The notes under the pieces are model-generated. The model worked only from the letters and a program-made list of their open reading frames with translations, was not told where the DNA came from and made no database searches. The translations under genes and the position numbers were made by a program. A DNA stretch of 7,036 nucleotides from NCBI GenBank assembly GCA_019245275.1, contig JAFARW010000114.1, forward strand, positions 1 through 7,036, given 5' to 3'. Shown here in pieces: positions 1 through 5,859 of this stretch (positions are counted from its first letter, which is position 1; each line of letters begins with the position of its first letter). This DNA is from Vulcanimicrobiota bacterium (GTDB taxonomy: Bacteria > Vulcanimicrobiota > Vulcanimicrobiia > Vulcanimicrobiales > Vulcanimicrobiaceae).

Positions 1-173
1 GAGGACGCCATGCTGCCCTGTTTGGTTTGCTGTTTCGTGTGGCGCTTAACGACATTCAAACCCTCGACGGTCGCCAAGCCAGCACGCGGAAAGACCGCTT
101 TGACGGTGCTGCGCCGTCCGCGTTCTTTGCCGCGGCGGATCATCACCGGATCGCCTTTGAGAATGTTGGCCAT
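1..173 (-). CDS. rplX: 50S ribosomal protein L24, N-terminal part (3' end off window)
   Basis: L24 is an assembly-initiating large-subunit protein that binds the 5' part of 23S rRNA and lies near the exit tunnel. My reading of the minus strand gives 57 residues beginning MANILKGDPVMIRRGKERG and containing the KOW-type core: K6-G7-D8, R14-G15-K16, then V35-E36-G37-L38-N39-V40-V41-K42-R43-H44-T45-K46, which matches the family's VEGxNxVKKHTK signature. The ATG start at 173 directly follows the TAA stop of rplN (TAAATG, no gap). A GAGGTG Shine-Dalgarno lies in the end of rplN. The remaining part of the protein (the family is usually about 100 residues) is beyond position 1. This is the second spc-type gene after rplN, in the normal order. 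The identification is secure despite truncation. Confidence 0.96.
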   Translation of the reverse strand, partial: MANILKGDPVMIRRGKERGRRSTVKAVFPRAGLATVEGLNVVKRHTKQQTKQGSMAS

Positions 174-551
174 TTAGAGCACCTCGGGCGCGAGCGAAGC
201 GATTTTCAAAAAACCGCGATCGCGCAGTTCGCGCATGACGGGTCCGAAGACGCGCGTGCCGCGCGGATCCAGGTTGTCTTTCTCGCCCTTGATGATGACG
301 CAAGCGTTGTCGTCGCACTTCACGGTCGAACCGTCCGGGCGCCGGATCGGTGCGGATGTGCGCACGATGACCGCCTTGACGACTTGTCCTTTGCGCACCG
401 CTGCGCCCGGAATTGCACTTTTCACCGTGCCAACGACGACGTCGCCGACATGCGCATAGGGATGACGACTGCCGCCTTGCACGTGGATGCAGAGCAGCTC
501 GCGTGCGCCGGAATTGTCCGCAACCTTGATCCGTGACTCTTGTTGGATCAT
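174..551 (-). CDS. rplN: 50S ribosomal protein L14
   Basis: L14 binds 23S rRNA at the subunit interface, contributes to intersubunit bridge B8, and is the docking site of the silencing factor RsfS in other bacteria. The 125-residue product starts MIQQESRIKVADNSGARE and ends in the family's invariant IASLAPEVL. The signatures R70-R71-P72-D73-G74 and G98-T99-R100-V101-F102-G103-P104 are intact. It is about three residues longer than the common 122, with the extra length around residues 88-95, just after DDNACVII. The ATG overlaps the rpsQ stop as ATGA, and a GGAGAAGG Shine-Dalgarno lies upstream. rplX follows immediately. The identification is certain. The small insertion is in a loop and is probably lineage-specific. 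Confidence 0.98.
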   Translation of the reverse strand: MIQQESRIKVADNSGARELLCIHVQGGSRHPYAHVGDVVVGTVKSAIPGAAVRKGQVVKAVIVRTSAPIRRPDGSTVKCDDNACVIIKGEKDNLDPRGTRVFGPVMRELRDRGFLKIASLAPEVL

Positions 552-808
552 CGTGCCTTCTCCACAATTTCAACCAGCCGCCAGCGCTTTTCACGCGAAA
601 GCGGACGGCATTCGGCGATGCGAACGACGTCGCCGATATTCGCCTCATTGCGCTCGTCGTGTGCCTTGAAGCGCGCGGACTTGCGCATGATCTTTCCATA
701 GACCGGATGCGGAACGCGCGTTTCCGCAACAACCACGATGGTTTTGTCCATCTTATTGCTTGCAACTCGGCCCTGTTTCATGCGCCGCCTGTTCAGTCGC
801 TGCTCCAC
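548..808 (-). CDS. rpsQ: 30S ribosomal protein S17
   Basis: S17 is an OB-fold primary 16S rRNA-binding protein of the small-subunit body. The 86-residue product has the family hallmarks: G13-R14-V15, then M20-D21-K22-T23-I24-V25-V26-V27, the HPVYGK segment at 34-39, and near the end P69-L70-S71-R72-E73-K74-R75-W76-R77-L78. The start is GTG at 808. It is preceded by a GAGGGAG Shine-Dalgarno at 818-824 with a 9-nt spacer and lies 1 nt beyond the rpmC stop. The stop TGA overlaps the rplN ATG by 4 nt, which suggests coupled translation. The length is normal for the family, with no anomaly seen. Confidence 0.97.
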   Translation of the reverse strand: MEQRLNRRRMKQGRVASNKMDKTIVVVAETRVPHPVYGKIMRKSARFKAHDERNEANIGDVVRIAECRPLSREKRWRLVEIVEKAR

Positions 809-809
809 G

Positions 810-1019
810 CTACGCTACTCCCTCGAGACGCTTTTCGGAGATGACTGTTTGAATGACGGCGTAGGTGCGCCGCATCGCGCGGACCTTGCTGAAATCTGAG
901 AGATGGCCCGTGCGCAGCGCAAAGCGGAGGTTAAAAAGCTCCTCCTTCGCGGCGCGCGCTTTTTGCTGCAACTCCGGCATCGTGAGCTGGCGCAACTCTT
1001 TGAGCTCCGTTCGCTTCAT
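810..1019 (-). CDS. rpmC: 50S ribosomal protein L29
   Basis: L29 is a small helical-hairpin protein at the rim of the polypeptide exit tunnel, next to L23. In other bacteria it contributes to the docking surface for nascent-chain factors. The 69-residue product has the classical first helix ELRQLTMPELQQKARAAKEE, then L28-F29-N30-L31-R32-F33 and the A34-L35-R36-T37-G38-H39-L40 turn, followed by the R47-x-x-R50-R51 helix. The ATG at 1019 overlaps the rplP stop as ATGA, and a strong GAGGTTGAGG Shine-Dalgarno lies just upstream. It ends in TAG one nucleotide before the rpsQ GTG. Length and position between rplP and rpsQ are canonical. Confidence 0.97.
   Translation of the reverse strand: MKRTELKELRQLTMPELQQKARAAKEELFNLRFALRTGHLSDFSKVRAMRRTYAVIQTVISEKRLEGVA
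818..824 (-). promoter_or_regulatory. Shine-Dalgarno of rpsQ
   Basis: GAGGGAG on the minus strand lies nine bases before the GTG at 808, inside the 3' end of rpmC. It supports the GTG start of S17 rather than the internal ATG ten codons later. Confidence 0.6.
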
Positions 1020-1435
1020 GCCTCAACCTCTGCACGCGAAACGATCTTCGTCGCGATCGGCAGCTTCGAAGCGGCAAGTTTGAGCGCTTCAACCGCAACA
1101 TCGTCGGTCACGCCGGACAATTCGAAGAGAATGCGACCCGGACGCACGACGGCAACCCAGAATTCCGGATTTCCTTTGCCGGATCCCATGCGAACCTCGG
1201 CCGGCTTCTTCGTGACGGACTTGTCGGGGAAGACTTTGATCCAAACTTTTCCGCCGCGCTTGATGTGGCGAGTCAAAGCGATACGAGCCGCCTCAATCTG
1301 ACGGTTCGTCATCCAACACGGCTCCAGCGCCTGTAATCCGAACTCGCCGAATGTTAGCGCGCTGCCGCGGAATGATTTTCCGCGCATGCGACCACGATGA
1401 ACGCGGCGCCATTTTACGCGTTTTGGCGTAAGCAT
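1016..1435 (-). CDS. rplP: 50S ribosomal protein L16
   Basis: L16 binds 23S rRNA near the A-site tRNA elbow and is needed for late 50S assembly. The 139-residue product starts MLTPKRVKWRRVHRGRMRGK and carries the family signatures G33-L34-Q35-A36-L37-E38-P39, R45-Q46-I47-E48-A49-A50-R51, R60-G61-G62-K63-V64-W65 and R82-M83-G84-S85-G86-K87-G88. R82 matches the arginine hydroxylated by YcfD/RoxA in E. coli, so a substrate residue is present, though no hydroxylase is visible here. The ATG lies 3 nt after the rpsC stop. A GGAG Shine-Dalgarno is embedded at the end of the rpsC tail, so the tail's last codons double as the L16 ribosome binding site. Length is normal. Confidence 0.98.
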   Translation of the reverse strand: MLTPKRVKWRRVHRGRMRGKSFRGSALTFGEFGLQALEPCWMTNRQIEAARIALTRHIKRGGKVWIKVFPDKSVTKKPAEVRMGSGKGNPEFWVAVVRPGRILFELSGVTDDVAVEALKLAASKLPIATKIVSRAEVEA

Positions 1436-1438
1436 CGT

Positions 1439-2530
1439 CTACTCCGTACTCTCCGTTGTCGGCGCCGACGGCTGCTGATCGCCTTGCGGCGATGTCTGAT
1501 CAGGCGAGGATGACTCCTCACTTGGCGCAGGAGTCGTGTCAGGCGTGACATCCGGCTTCGTTAATTCAGTAGCGGCGTCATCAAACGGCGGCTTTCCCTC
1601 GCTCGCAGTTTGAGCGCCATCTTCTTTGGGCGGCTCCGGAACGTGCTGCGCCGCTTCGGCAGCATCCGCCACATCGAGCTCGTGTTGTGCTGCAGCAAGC
1701 ACTTCTTCAGCTTGTGGAGGCTGTTGTACGTCGCTCGGGGTGGTCGCAATTTCATCGATTGTTTGCGCGGGCGCGGCCGGCGGCGCTTCGACGGTTGCGG
1801 TCCGCGTTGTCGAGCGGGTGCGCGTCGTGCGCGGGCTTCGTTCGCGACGGTCGCGGAACGTTGAGCGATCGGTGCGTTCTGCACGCGCTTCGCCGCGCGA
1901 TTGTTCCGGCAGAATCTCGCCGCGATAGATCCACACCTTCACGCCGATACGGCCGAACGTCGTGAACGCTTCAACTTGTGCATAGTCGATGTCGGCTCGC
2001 AGCGTATGCAGCGGCACCTTCCCGTCGTGGTTGCGCTCGCTGCGCGCGATTTCGTTGCCGCCCAGACGACCCGAAACCTGAACCTTGATGCCTCGGGCGC
2101 CGGCTTTCATGCTACGCATGATCGCCTGCTTCATCGCACGGCGGAAGGCAATACGCTTCTCGAGTTGGTCGACGATGTTTTGCGCCACCAGGCGCGCATC
2201 GAGTTCGATCTGGCGAATCTCGATCACGTTGACCTGAACCGTTTTGCCCGTCAACTGTTCCAGGTTCTTGCGGATCTCTTCGATGCCGACGCCGCGTTTG
2301 CCAATAATGATACCGGGCTTGCCGGTGTTGATAATGACCCGTACCTGATTGCTCCGACGTTCGATTTCGATCCGGCTGATTGCGGCCGGCCGCATCCAAC
2401 GCGTGAAGTACTTGCGGATCGATGCATCTCCGCGCAGCCACTCACTGTAGTGTTTCTTCTCAAACCAGCGGCTGTCCCAAGTTCGCGTGATGCCTAGACG
2501 CAATCCGACGGGATGAATCTTTTGGCCCAT
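1439..2530 (-). CDS. rpsC: 30S ribosomal protein S3 with long low-complexity C-terminal tail
   Basis: S3 lines the mRNA entry channel of the small subunit and contributes to the ribosomal helicase. Residues 1-210 are a complete S3: MGQKIHPVGLRLG start, a type II KH domain with the G77-K78-R79-G80 loop, the F129-R130-R131-A132-M133-K134 helix that faces mRNA, and the C-terminal domain with S153-G154-R155-L156-G157-G158 and P173-L174-H175-T176-L177-R178-A179-D180. In the segment after A162-R163-S164-E165 the usual aromatic pair (WY in E. coli) is replaced by R166-N167. Residues 211-363 form an extra tail, so the protein is 363 residues against about 210-240 normally. Residues 211-244 are arginine/threonine-rich, and 245-363 are rich in Pro, Ala, Thr and Gln with about 25 acidic residues, three lysines and no arginine. 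The ATG overlaps the rplV stop (TAATG). Core identity is certain, and the tail's function is unknown. Confidence 0.98.
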   Translation of the reverse strand: MGQKIHPVGLRLGITRTWDSRWFEKKHYSEWLRGDASIRKYFTRWMRPAAISRIEIERRSNQVRVIINTGKPGIIIGKRGVGIEEIRKNLEQLTGKTVQVNVIEIRQIELDARLVAQNIVDQLEKRIAFRRAMKQAIMRSMKAGARGIKVQVSGRLGGNEIARSERNHDGKVPLHTLRADIDYAQVEAFTTFGRIGVKVWIYRGEILPEQSRGEARAERTDRSTFRDRRERSPRTTRTRSTTRTATVEAPPAAPAQTIDEIATTPSDVQQPPQAEEVLAAAQHELDVADAAEAAQHVPEPPKEDGAQTASEGKPPFDDAATELTKPDVTPDTTPAPSEESSSPDQTSPQGDQQPSAPTTESTE

Positions 2531-3066
2531 TACTTGCTCTCCGCCGGCTTGCGCTGGGTTTTCTTGCGCGCCGATGTCTTGCGCGCGGTCGTCTTCTTGC
2601 GACCGCCCGCTTTCGCAGTCTCGCCCGCCGCTGCCCGGCGAACCTGGCGCTTCAACGAGATCGATGCACCCGGTCGCGCGCGCGGAATCCGCTTGGGCGG
2701 CGTTTCGCTGACGACGACTGTCACGTGCGAGAGCCGCTTGCGCTTGAAGTTCGCGCGGCCTTGAGCGCGGGGGTCGAGCCGCTTCGTAAACTTGCCGCCT
2801 GGACCACCATCGACGGTGACGCGCGTCACGTAAAGCGCGTCTGTGTTCATGTTGTGGTTGTTCTCCGCGTTTGCAACTGCGCTGCGCACGAGCTTCTCAA
2901 GCGGGCGCGCAGCGAAGACGCCGGCGAACTGCAAGAGCACGAGGGCTTCTTGGACTTTTTTGCCGCGAATCGCATCCGCGACGCGGCGCAACTTGCGAGG
3001 CGCCATGCGCGCAAACTTCAAATGCGCGACGGCTTCGGTTCGAGCTTGAGTTGCGGTCTCGGTCAT
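2530..3066 (-). CDS. rplV: 50S ribosomal protein L22 with basic C-terminal tail
   Basis: L22 binds many 23S domains and sends a beta-hairpin into the exit tunnel, next to L4. Residues 12-121 form the normal L22 fold: AHLKFARMAPRKLRRVADAI, R34-G35-K36-K37, A63-x-A65-N66-A67-E68-N69-N70, and the hairpin ending in H114-V115-T116-V117-V118-V119-S120-E121. Between the conserved P89 and P99-R100 of the hairpin there are nine residues, where E. coli has six. Residues 122-178 are an additional tail with about 20 Lys/Arg and only two Glu, rich in Ala and Thr (KKTTARKTSARKKTQRK), resembling histone-H1-like tails. The total of 178 residues compares with about 110-115 usually. The ATG overlaps the rpsS stop as ATGA. 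The Shine-Dalgarno is weak (GGTGAAG), which suggests dependence on translational coupling. Confidence 0.97.
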   Translation of the reverse strand: MTETATQARTEAVAHLKFARMAPRKLRRVADAIRGKKVQEALVLLQFAGVFAARPLEKLVRSAVANAENNHNMNTDALYVTRVTVDGGPGGKFTKRLDPRAQGRANFKRKRLSHVTVVVSETPPKRIPRARPGASISLKRQVRRAAAGETAKAGGRKKTTARKTSARKKTQRKPAESK

Positions 3067-3350
3067 GGCGTCGGCTTCACCGCTGCCTTGTCGGAACCGC
3101 TGTGTGCGCGAAAGATCCGCGTCGGCGCAAACTCCCCAAGCTTATGTCCAACCATATTTTCCGTGATGAAGATCGGCACGTGCGCTTTTCCGTTGTGAAC
3201 GGAAATCGTATGTCCGACCATTGCTGGAATGACGGTCGAGGCCCGGCTCCACGTCTTAATGACGCGCTTCTCGCGCGCTTTGTTCATATTTTCAATCTTT
3301 TCGAGCAAATGCTCAGCCACGAACGGGCCCTTCTTTAAACTACGGCTCAC
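3063..3350 (-). CDS. rpsS: 30S ribosomal protein S19
   Basis: S19 sits on the 30S head with S13 and takes part in intersubunit bridges and tRNA contacts. The 95-residue product starts (GTG)-SRSLKKGPFVAEHLLEKI and contains R39-A40-S41-T42-V43-I44-P45, M47-V48-G49-H50-T51-I52, V54-H55-N56-G57-K58, and M69-V70-G71-H72-K73-L74-G75-E76-F77-A78-P79-T80-R81. All are family hallmarks. The frame is open upstream to 3614, but that region is a shadow of rplB and has no S19 similarity. The start is set at GTG 3350 by family alignment, by the AGGAG at 3357-3361 and by the GTGA overlap with the rplB stop. The end overlaps the rplV start as ATGA. Length is normal. Confidence 0.97.
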   Translation of the reverse strand: MSRSLKKGPFVAEHLLEKIENMNKAREKRVIKTWSRASTVIPAMVGHTISVHNGKAHVPIFITENMVGHKLGEFAPTRIFRAHSGSDKAAVKPTP

Positions 3351-4174
3351 TTGGAGCTCCTGCGACGCACGATCATCTTCGCCGTGCGCTTGTTGCGGCG
3401 CGTCTTCTTGCCCATCGTCATTTGCCCCCAAGGTGTGGTCGGCGCACGGCCCGACGTCGAGCGCGCCTCTCCTCCGCCGTGCGGATGGTCGACCGGATTC
3501 ATTGCGATTCCGCGCACCGTCGGGCGAATGCCCCGATGGCGCTGCCGGCCGGCTTTGCCGACGATTTCGTTTTCGTGGTCGAGGTTGCCGAGTTGACCGA
3601 TCGTTGCCCGGCACACAACGAGCACTTTGCGAACTTCGCCCGACGGCATGCGAATCTGCGCGTACGCATCTTCCTTGGCCATCAGTTGCGCCGCGCCACC
3701 GGCGCTGCGTACGAGTTTAGCGCCTTCGCCGGGACGCAGCTCGATGTTGTGCAGGACGGTGCCAAGTGGGATGTTTTGAATCGGCAAACAGTTGCCGGGT
3801 TTGATGTCGGCCGACGGCCCGGATTCGATCACATCGCCGACGCGCAGCTCGGCGGGTGCTAAGATGTAACGCTTTTCGCCGTCGCGATAGTGAAGCAGCG
3901 CGATGCGTGCCGAGCGATTCGGATCGTACTCGATCGTGGCGACCTTCGCCGGAATCGAATCCTTGCGGCGCTTGAAATCGATCAAACGGTACAGCTTGCG
4001 GTAACCGCCGCCCTTATGGCGCACGGTGATGTGCCCGTTGAAATTCCGTCCGGCATGCTTCTTGCGGACTTCCGTCAGCGCACGCTCAGGCTTGACCGGG
4101 CTAAGCTCGGAGAAGTCCATCGTCGTCATGAAGCGGCGACCGGCACTGGTCGCCTTGTATTTCTTAACCGGCAT
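3347..4174 (-). CDS. rplB: 50S ribosomal protein L2
   Basis: L2 is one of the most conserved ribosomal proteins. It binds 23S rRNA near the peptidyl transferase centre and is needed for subunit joining. The 275-residue product starts MPVKKYKATSAGRRFMTTMD and has the OB-type RNA-binding domain (G47-H48-I49-T50-V51-R52-H53-K54-G55-G56-G57), the SH3-like domain with G139-T140-V141-L142-H143-N144-I145-E146, and the signature A224-M225-N226-P227-V228-D229-H230-P231-H232-G233-G234-G235-E236. H230 corresponds to the conserved E. coli H229. The frame is open 25 codons further upstream, but those codons overlap rplW and are not L2-like. ATG 4174 is therefore chosen, and it overlaps the rplW stop by one base (TAATG). 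The Shine-Dalgarno is weak. Length is typical. Confidence 0.98.
   Translation of the reverse strand: MPVKKYKATSAGRRFMTTMDFSELSPVKPERALTEVRKKHAGRNFNGHITVRHKGGGYRKLYRLIDFKRRKDSIPAKVATIEYDPNRSARIALLHYRDGEKRYILAPAELRVGDVIESGPSADIKPGNCLPIQNIPLGTVLHNIELRPGEGAKLVRSAGGAAQLMAKEDAYAQIRMPSGEVRKVLVVCRATIGQLGNLDHENEIVGKAGRQRHRGIRPTVRGIAMNPVDHPHGGGEARSTSGRAPTTPWGQMTMGKKTRRNKRTAKMIVRRRSSK
3357..3361 (-). promoter_or_regulatory. Shine-Dalgarno deciding the rpsS start
   Basis: AGGAG on the minus strand lies six bases before the GTG at 3350, inside the last codons of rplB. It supports that GTG over the longer open frame upstream, which has no S19 similarity. Confidence 0.7.
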
Positions 4175-4482
4175 TATTGCTCGAAATAATTGACGCCGCC
4201 AAGCTCGATCTTCTGGCCTGACCGCAGAGTGACAATCGCTTTCTTCCAATCTTTCTGCCGCCCGATGGTACGCGCACCGCGACGCGCGAAGTGGCGTTTC
4301 TTCCCGCCAACGCTCGCCGTATTGATCTTGATGACGTTGACCTTGAAGATCTCTTCGATCGCGTGACGGATCTGGGTCTTGGTCGCGTCGGGATGTACCG
4401 TGAACGTATACTGATGCGAAAGCGCATTGTGCATGGCTTTCTCAGTGATCCGCGGCGAAACGATGACGTCTCTAGGTTCCAC
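4174..4482 (-). CDS. rplW: 50S ribosomal protein L23
   Basis: L23 lies at the exit of the nascent-chain tunnel and is the docking site for trigger factor and the signal recognition particle. The 102-residue product has P10-R11-I12-T13-E14-K15 near the start, then Y25-T26-F27, A33-T34-K35-T36-x-I38, A41-x-E43-x-I45-F46-x-V48-x-V50, and the signature D78-W79-K80-K81-A82-I83-V84-T85-L86. E14 aligns with E. coli E18, the residue that contacts trigger factor. The start is GTG 4482, with GGAG five bases upstream. It sits inside the last codons of rplD, giving an 11-nt overlap, the largest in this operon. It ends in TAATG with rplB. Length and order are canonical. Confidence 0.97.
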   Translation of the reverse strand: MEPRDVIVSPRITEKAMHNALSHQYTFTVHPDATKTQIRHAIEEIFKVNVIKINTASVGGKKRHFARRGARTIGRQKDWKKAIVTLRSGQKIELGGVNYFEQ

Positions 4483-5131
4483 GTTGCTCCAAGCGCGTGC
4501 GAAGCTCGCCGAAAGCTGCAGACGTAAAAATCAGCCGGTTAAAGCGCAGCACGTCTTTGACATCGAGCGCGCCGGTGTGGGTGATTCCGACTCGCCGCAA
4601 ATTGCGGCCGGTAACGTGCAACTGCTCGCCAACCGGCCGATACTCATTCTGGCCGTACACGATGAGCGCCGTTGCAGCGTCCTTCGGCGCACTGGGGGAG
4701 CCGTAGAGCAATGTCGCGAGATCGCGCGTTTTCTTCAAATCGAAGCTCTTCACGTCGAGCAGCGTTACGGCACCGTTATTAAAGCGATCAGATAGCGCCG
4801 CAATAAAAGCCGTGCGGCGCTCTTTCTTATTCAAATCACCTTGATAGCTGCGCGGCTTGGGTCCGAAGACGACGCCGCCATGGCGCCACTGCGGCGAACG
4901 AATCGAGCCGTGACGGGCGCGACCCGTGCCCTTTTGCCGCCAGGGTTTCTTGCCGCCGCCGCTTACCTCGTCACGCCGAAGCGTCGACGCCGTGCCGGCA
5001 CGCCGATTCGCAAATTCGCGATGCACTGCGCGAAAGATGACGTCGAGTTTCTCGCTTGCAGGCGCGTTGAAAATTGCGGGCACCGGCTCTTCGCGCTGCA
5101 CTTTCCCCGAAATATCGATCACCTGTGGCAT
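4472..5131 (-). CDS. rplD: 50S ribosomal protein L4
   Basis: L4 helps form the exit-tunnel constriction with L22, and in E. coli it also represses its own S10 operon. The 219-residue product has the extended tunnel loop intact at about residues 57-95: G58-G59-G60-K61-K62-P63-W64-R65-Q66-K67-G68-T69-G70-R71-A72-R73, then G75-S76-I77-R78-S79-P80-x-W82-R83-x-G85-G86. K67 corresponds to E. coli K63, a known macrolide-resistance position that is unchanged here. N101-K102-K103 and the Rossmann-like C-terminal part follow, ending with D189-V190-K191-D192-V193-L194. It is slightly longer than E. coli L4 (201 residues), mostly in the C-terminal half. The ATG overlaps the rplC stop (TGATG). Whether it autoregulates this operon cannot be read from the sequence. 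Confidence 0.98.
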   Translation of the reverse strand: MPQVIDISGKVQREEPVPAIFNAPASEKLDVIFRAVHREFANRRAGTASTLRRDEVSGGGKKPWRQKGTGRARHGSIRSPQWRHGGVVFGPKPRSYQGDLNKKERRTAFIAALSDRFNNGAVTLLDVKSFDLKKTRDLATLLYGSPSAPKDAATALIVYGQNEYRPVGEQLHVTGRNLRRVGITHTGALDVKDVLRFNRLIFTSAAFGELRTRLEQRGT

Positions 5132-5757
5132 CAGCGCGCCGCCTTAACGGCGTTGCGGATGATCAGCAAGCCGTTGCGCGGTCCGGGAACCGGACCTTTG
5201 ACCAGCAAGAGATTGCGCTCGACGTCGGCGCGCACGATTTCGAGATTCTGATGGGTTGTACGGTCGACGCCGAAGTGACCGGGGCGTCGGGAGCCCTTCA
5301 AGACGCGACCCGCGTTCGTGTCGCTGTTTGACGCCGGCTGACGGTGAATCATCGAGCCGTGGCTGGCGCCGCCGCCGGAGAAGTTGTGACGTTTGATGCC
5401 GCCTGAAAATCCGTGGCCCTTGGAGATGCCTACCACGTCAATGCGGTCGCCATTCGCAAAATCGGCGACCGTAACGACCCCGCCCACTTCGGGTCCCTCG
5501 AGATCGGTCCGAAACTCGCGGACATAGCGTTTGGGTTCGACGCCCGCCTTCTTATAATGACCGGCCATCGCGCGGTTAACCCGAGCCTTCTTTGCATTGC
5601 CGAACGCTAGCGCTACGGCATCGTAGCCGTGGCTTTCTTTCGTCCGGCGCTCCACTACGGTACAGGGACCCGCCTCAATCACCGTGACCGGCACCGATCG
5701 GCCGTCCTCGGTAAAGATGCTCGTCATCCCGACTTTGCGGCCCAGGATGTTCTTCAC
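5131..5757 (-). CDS. rplC: 50S ribosomal protein L3, first gene of the operon
   Basis: L3 is an early-assembly protein whose long loop reaches toward the peptidyl transferase centre. The 208-residue product starts (GTG)-KNILGRKVGMTSIFTEDG and includes P23-V24-T25-V26-I27-E28-A29-G30-P31-C32, the S112-K113-G114-H115-G116-F117-S118-G119 signature and the C-terminal E180-R181-N182-L183-L184-L185-V186-K187-G188. The loop after H138-R139 reads QPASNSDTNAG, where most bacteria have a PGSIG-type sequence. It is one residue shorter than in E. coli and lacks the glutamine that PrmB methylates there (Q150). The start is GTG 5757: an in-frame TAA lies a few codons upstream and a Shine-Dalgarno AGAGGAG lies at 5761-5767. 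No rpsJ precedes it, so L3 leads the operon. Confidence 0.98.
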   Translation of the reverse strand: MKNILGRKVGMTSIFTEDGRSVPVTVIEAGPCTVVERRTKESHGYDAVALAFGNAKKARVNRAMAGHYKKAGVEPKRYVREFRTDLEGPEVGGVVTVADFANGDRIDVVGISKGHGFSGGIKRHNFSGGGASHGSMIHRQPASNSDTNAGRVLKGSRRPGHFGVDRTTHQNLEIVRADVERNLLLVKGPVPGPRNGLLIIRNAVKAAR

Positions 5758-5760
5758 GCT

Positions 5761-5767
5761 CTCCTCT
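5761..5767 (-). promoter_or_regulatory. Shine-Dalgarno of rplC
   Basis: The minus strand reads AGAGGAG three bases before the GTG at 5757. It is the only good ribosome binding site in the leader. Together with the in-frame TAA upstream, it fixes the non-ATG start of rplC, the gene that feeds ribosomes into the coupled downstream genes. Confidence 0.75.
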
Positions 5768-5859
5768 AGGTTTTAGTACACGGGCCCACGCGTATGGCTT
5801 TCAGCTCTTATCCGGTCGCAGCAAATCGAGCCGCGGCCGGAGTGGACCACAACCCACGT

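Noticed and set aside
46..765. A 239-codon open frame on the minus strand across rpsQ, rplN and rplX
   Set aside because: It runs in another frame through three certain ribosomal genes. Its translation is arginine-rich nonsense typical of a GC-rich shadow frame.
1610..1965. Plus-strand open frames of 84-100 codons opposite the S3 tail
   Set aside because: They are low-complexity Ser/Arg/Ala translations, the complement of the repetitive tail codons, with no ribosome binding site or family resemblance.
1901..2497. 198-codon plus-strand open frame opposite the S3 core
   Set aside because: It is antisense to highly conserved S3 codons. Long antisense frames are expected in GC-rich genes, and nothing in it resembles a known protein.
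3351..3614. N-terminal extension of the rpsS frame (88 extra codons)
   Set aside because: The extension lies wholly inside rplB and has no S19 similarity. The GTG at 3350, with AGGAG before it, aligns with the family start.
4175..4249. 25-codon upstream extension of rplB
   Set aside because: It overlaps rplW in another frame and is not L2-like. The TAATG start at 4174 matches the family N-terminus.
5775..5800. GC-rich stretch in the rplC leader with GGGCCC and ACGCGT as a possible hairpin or attenuator
   Set aside because: The short palindromes do not extend into a stable stem and no T-run follows, so there is no supportable terminator or riboswitch.
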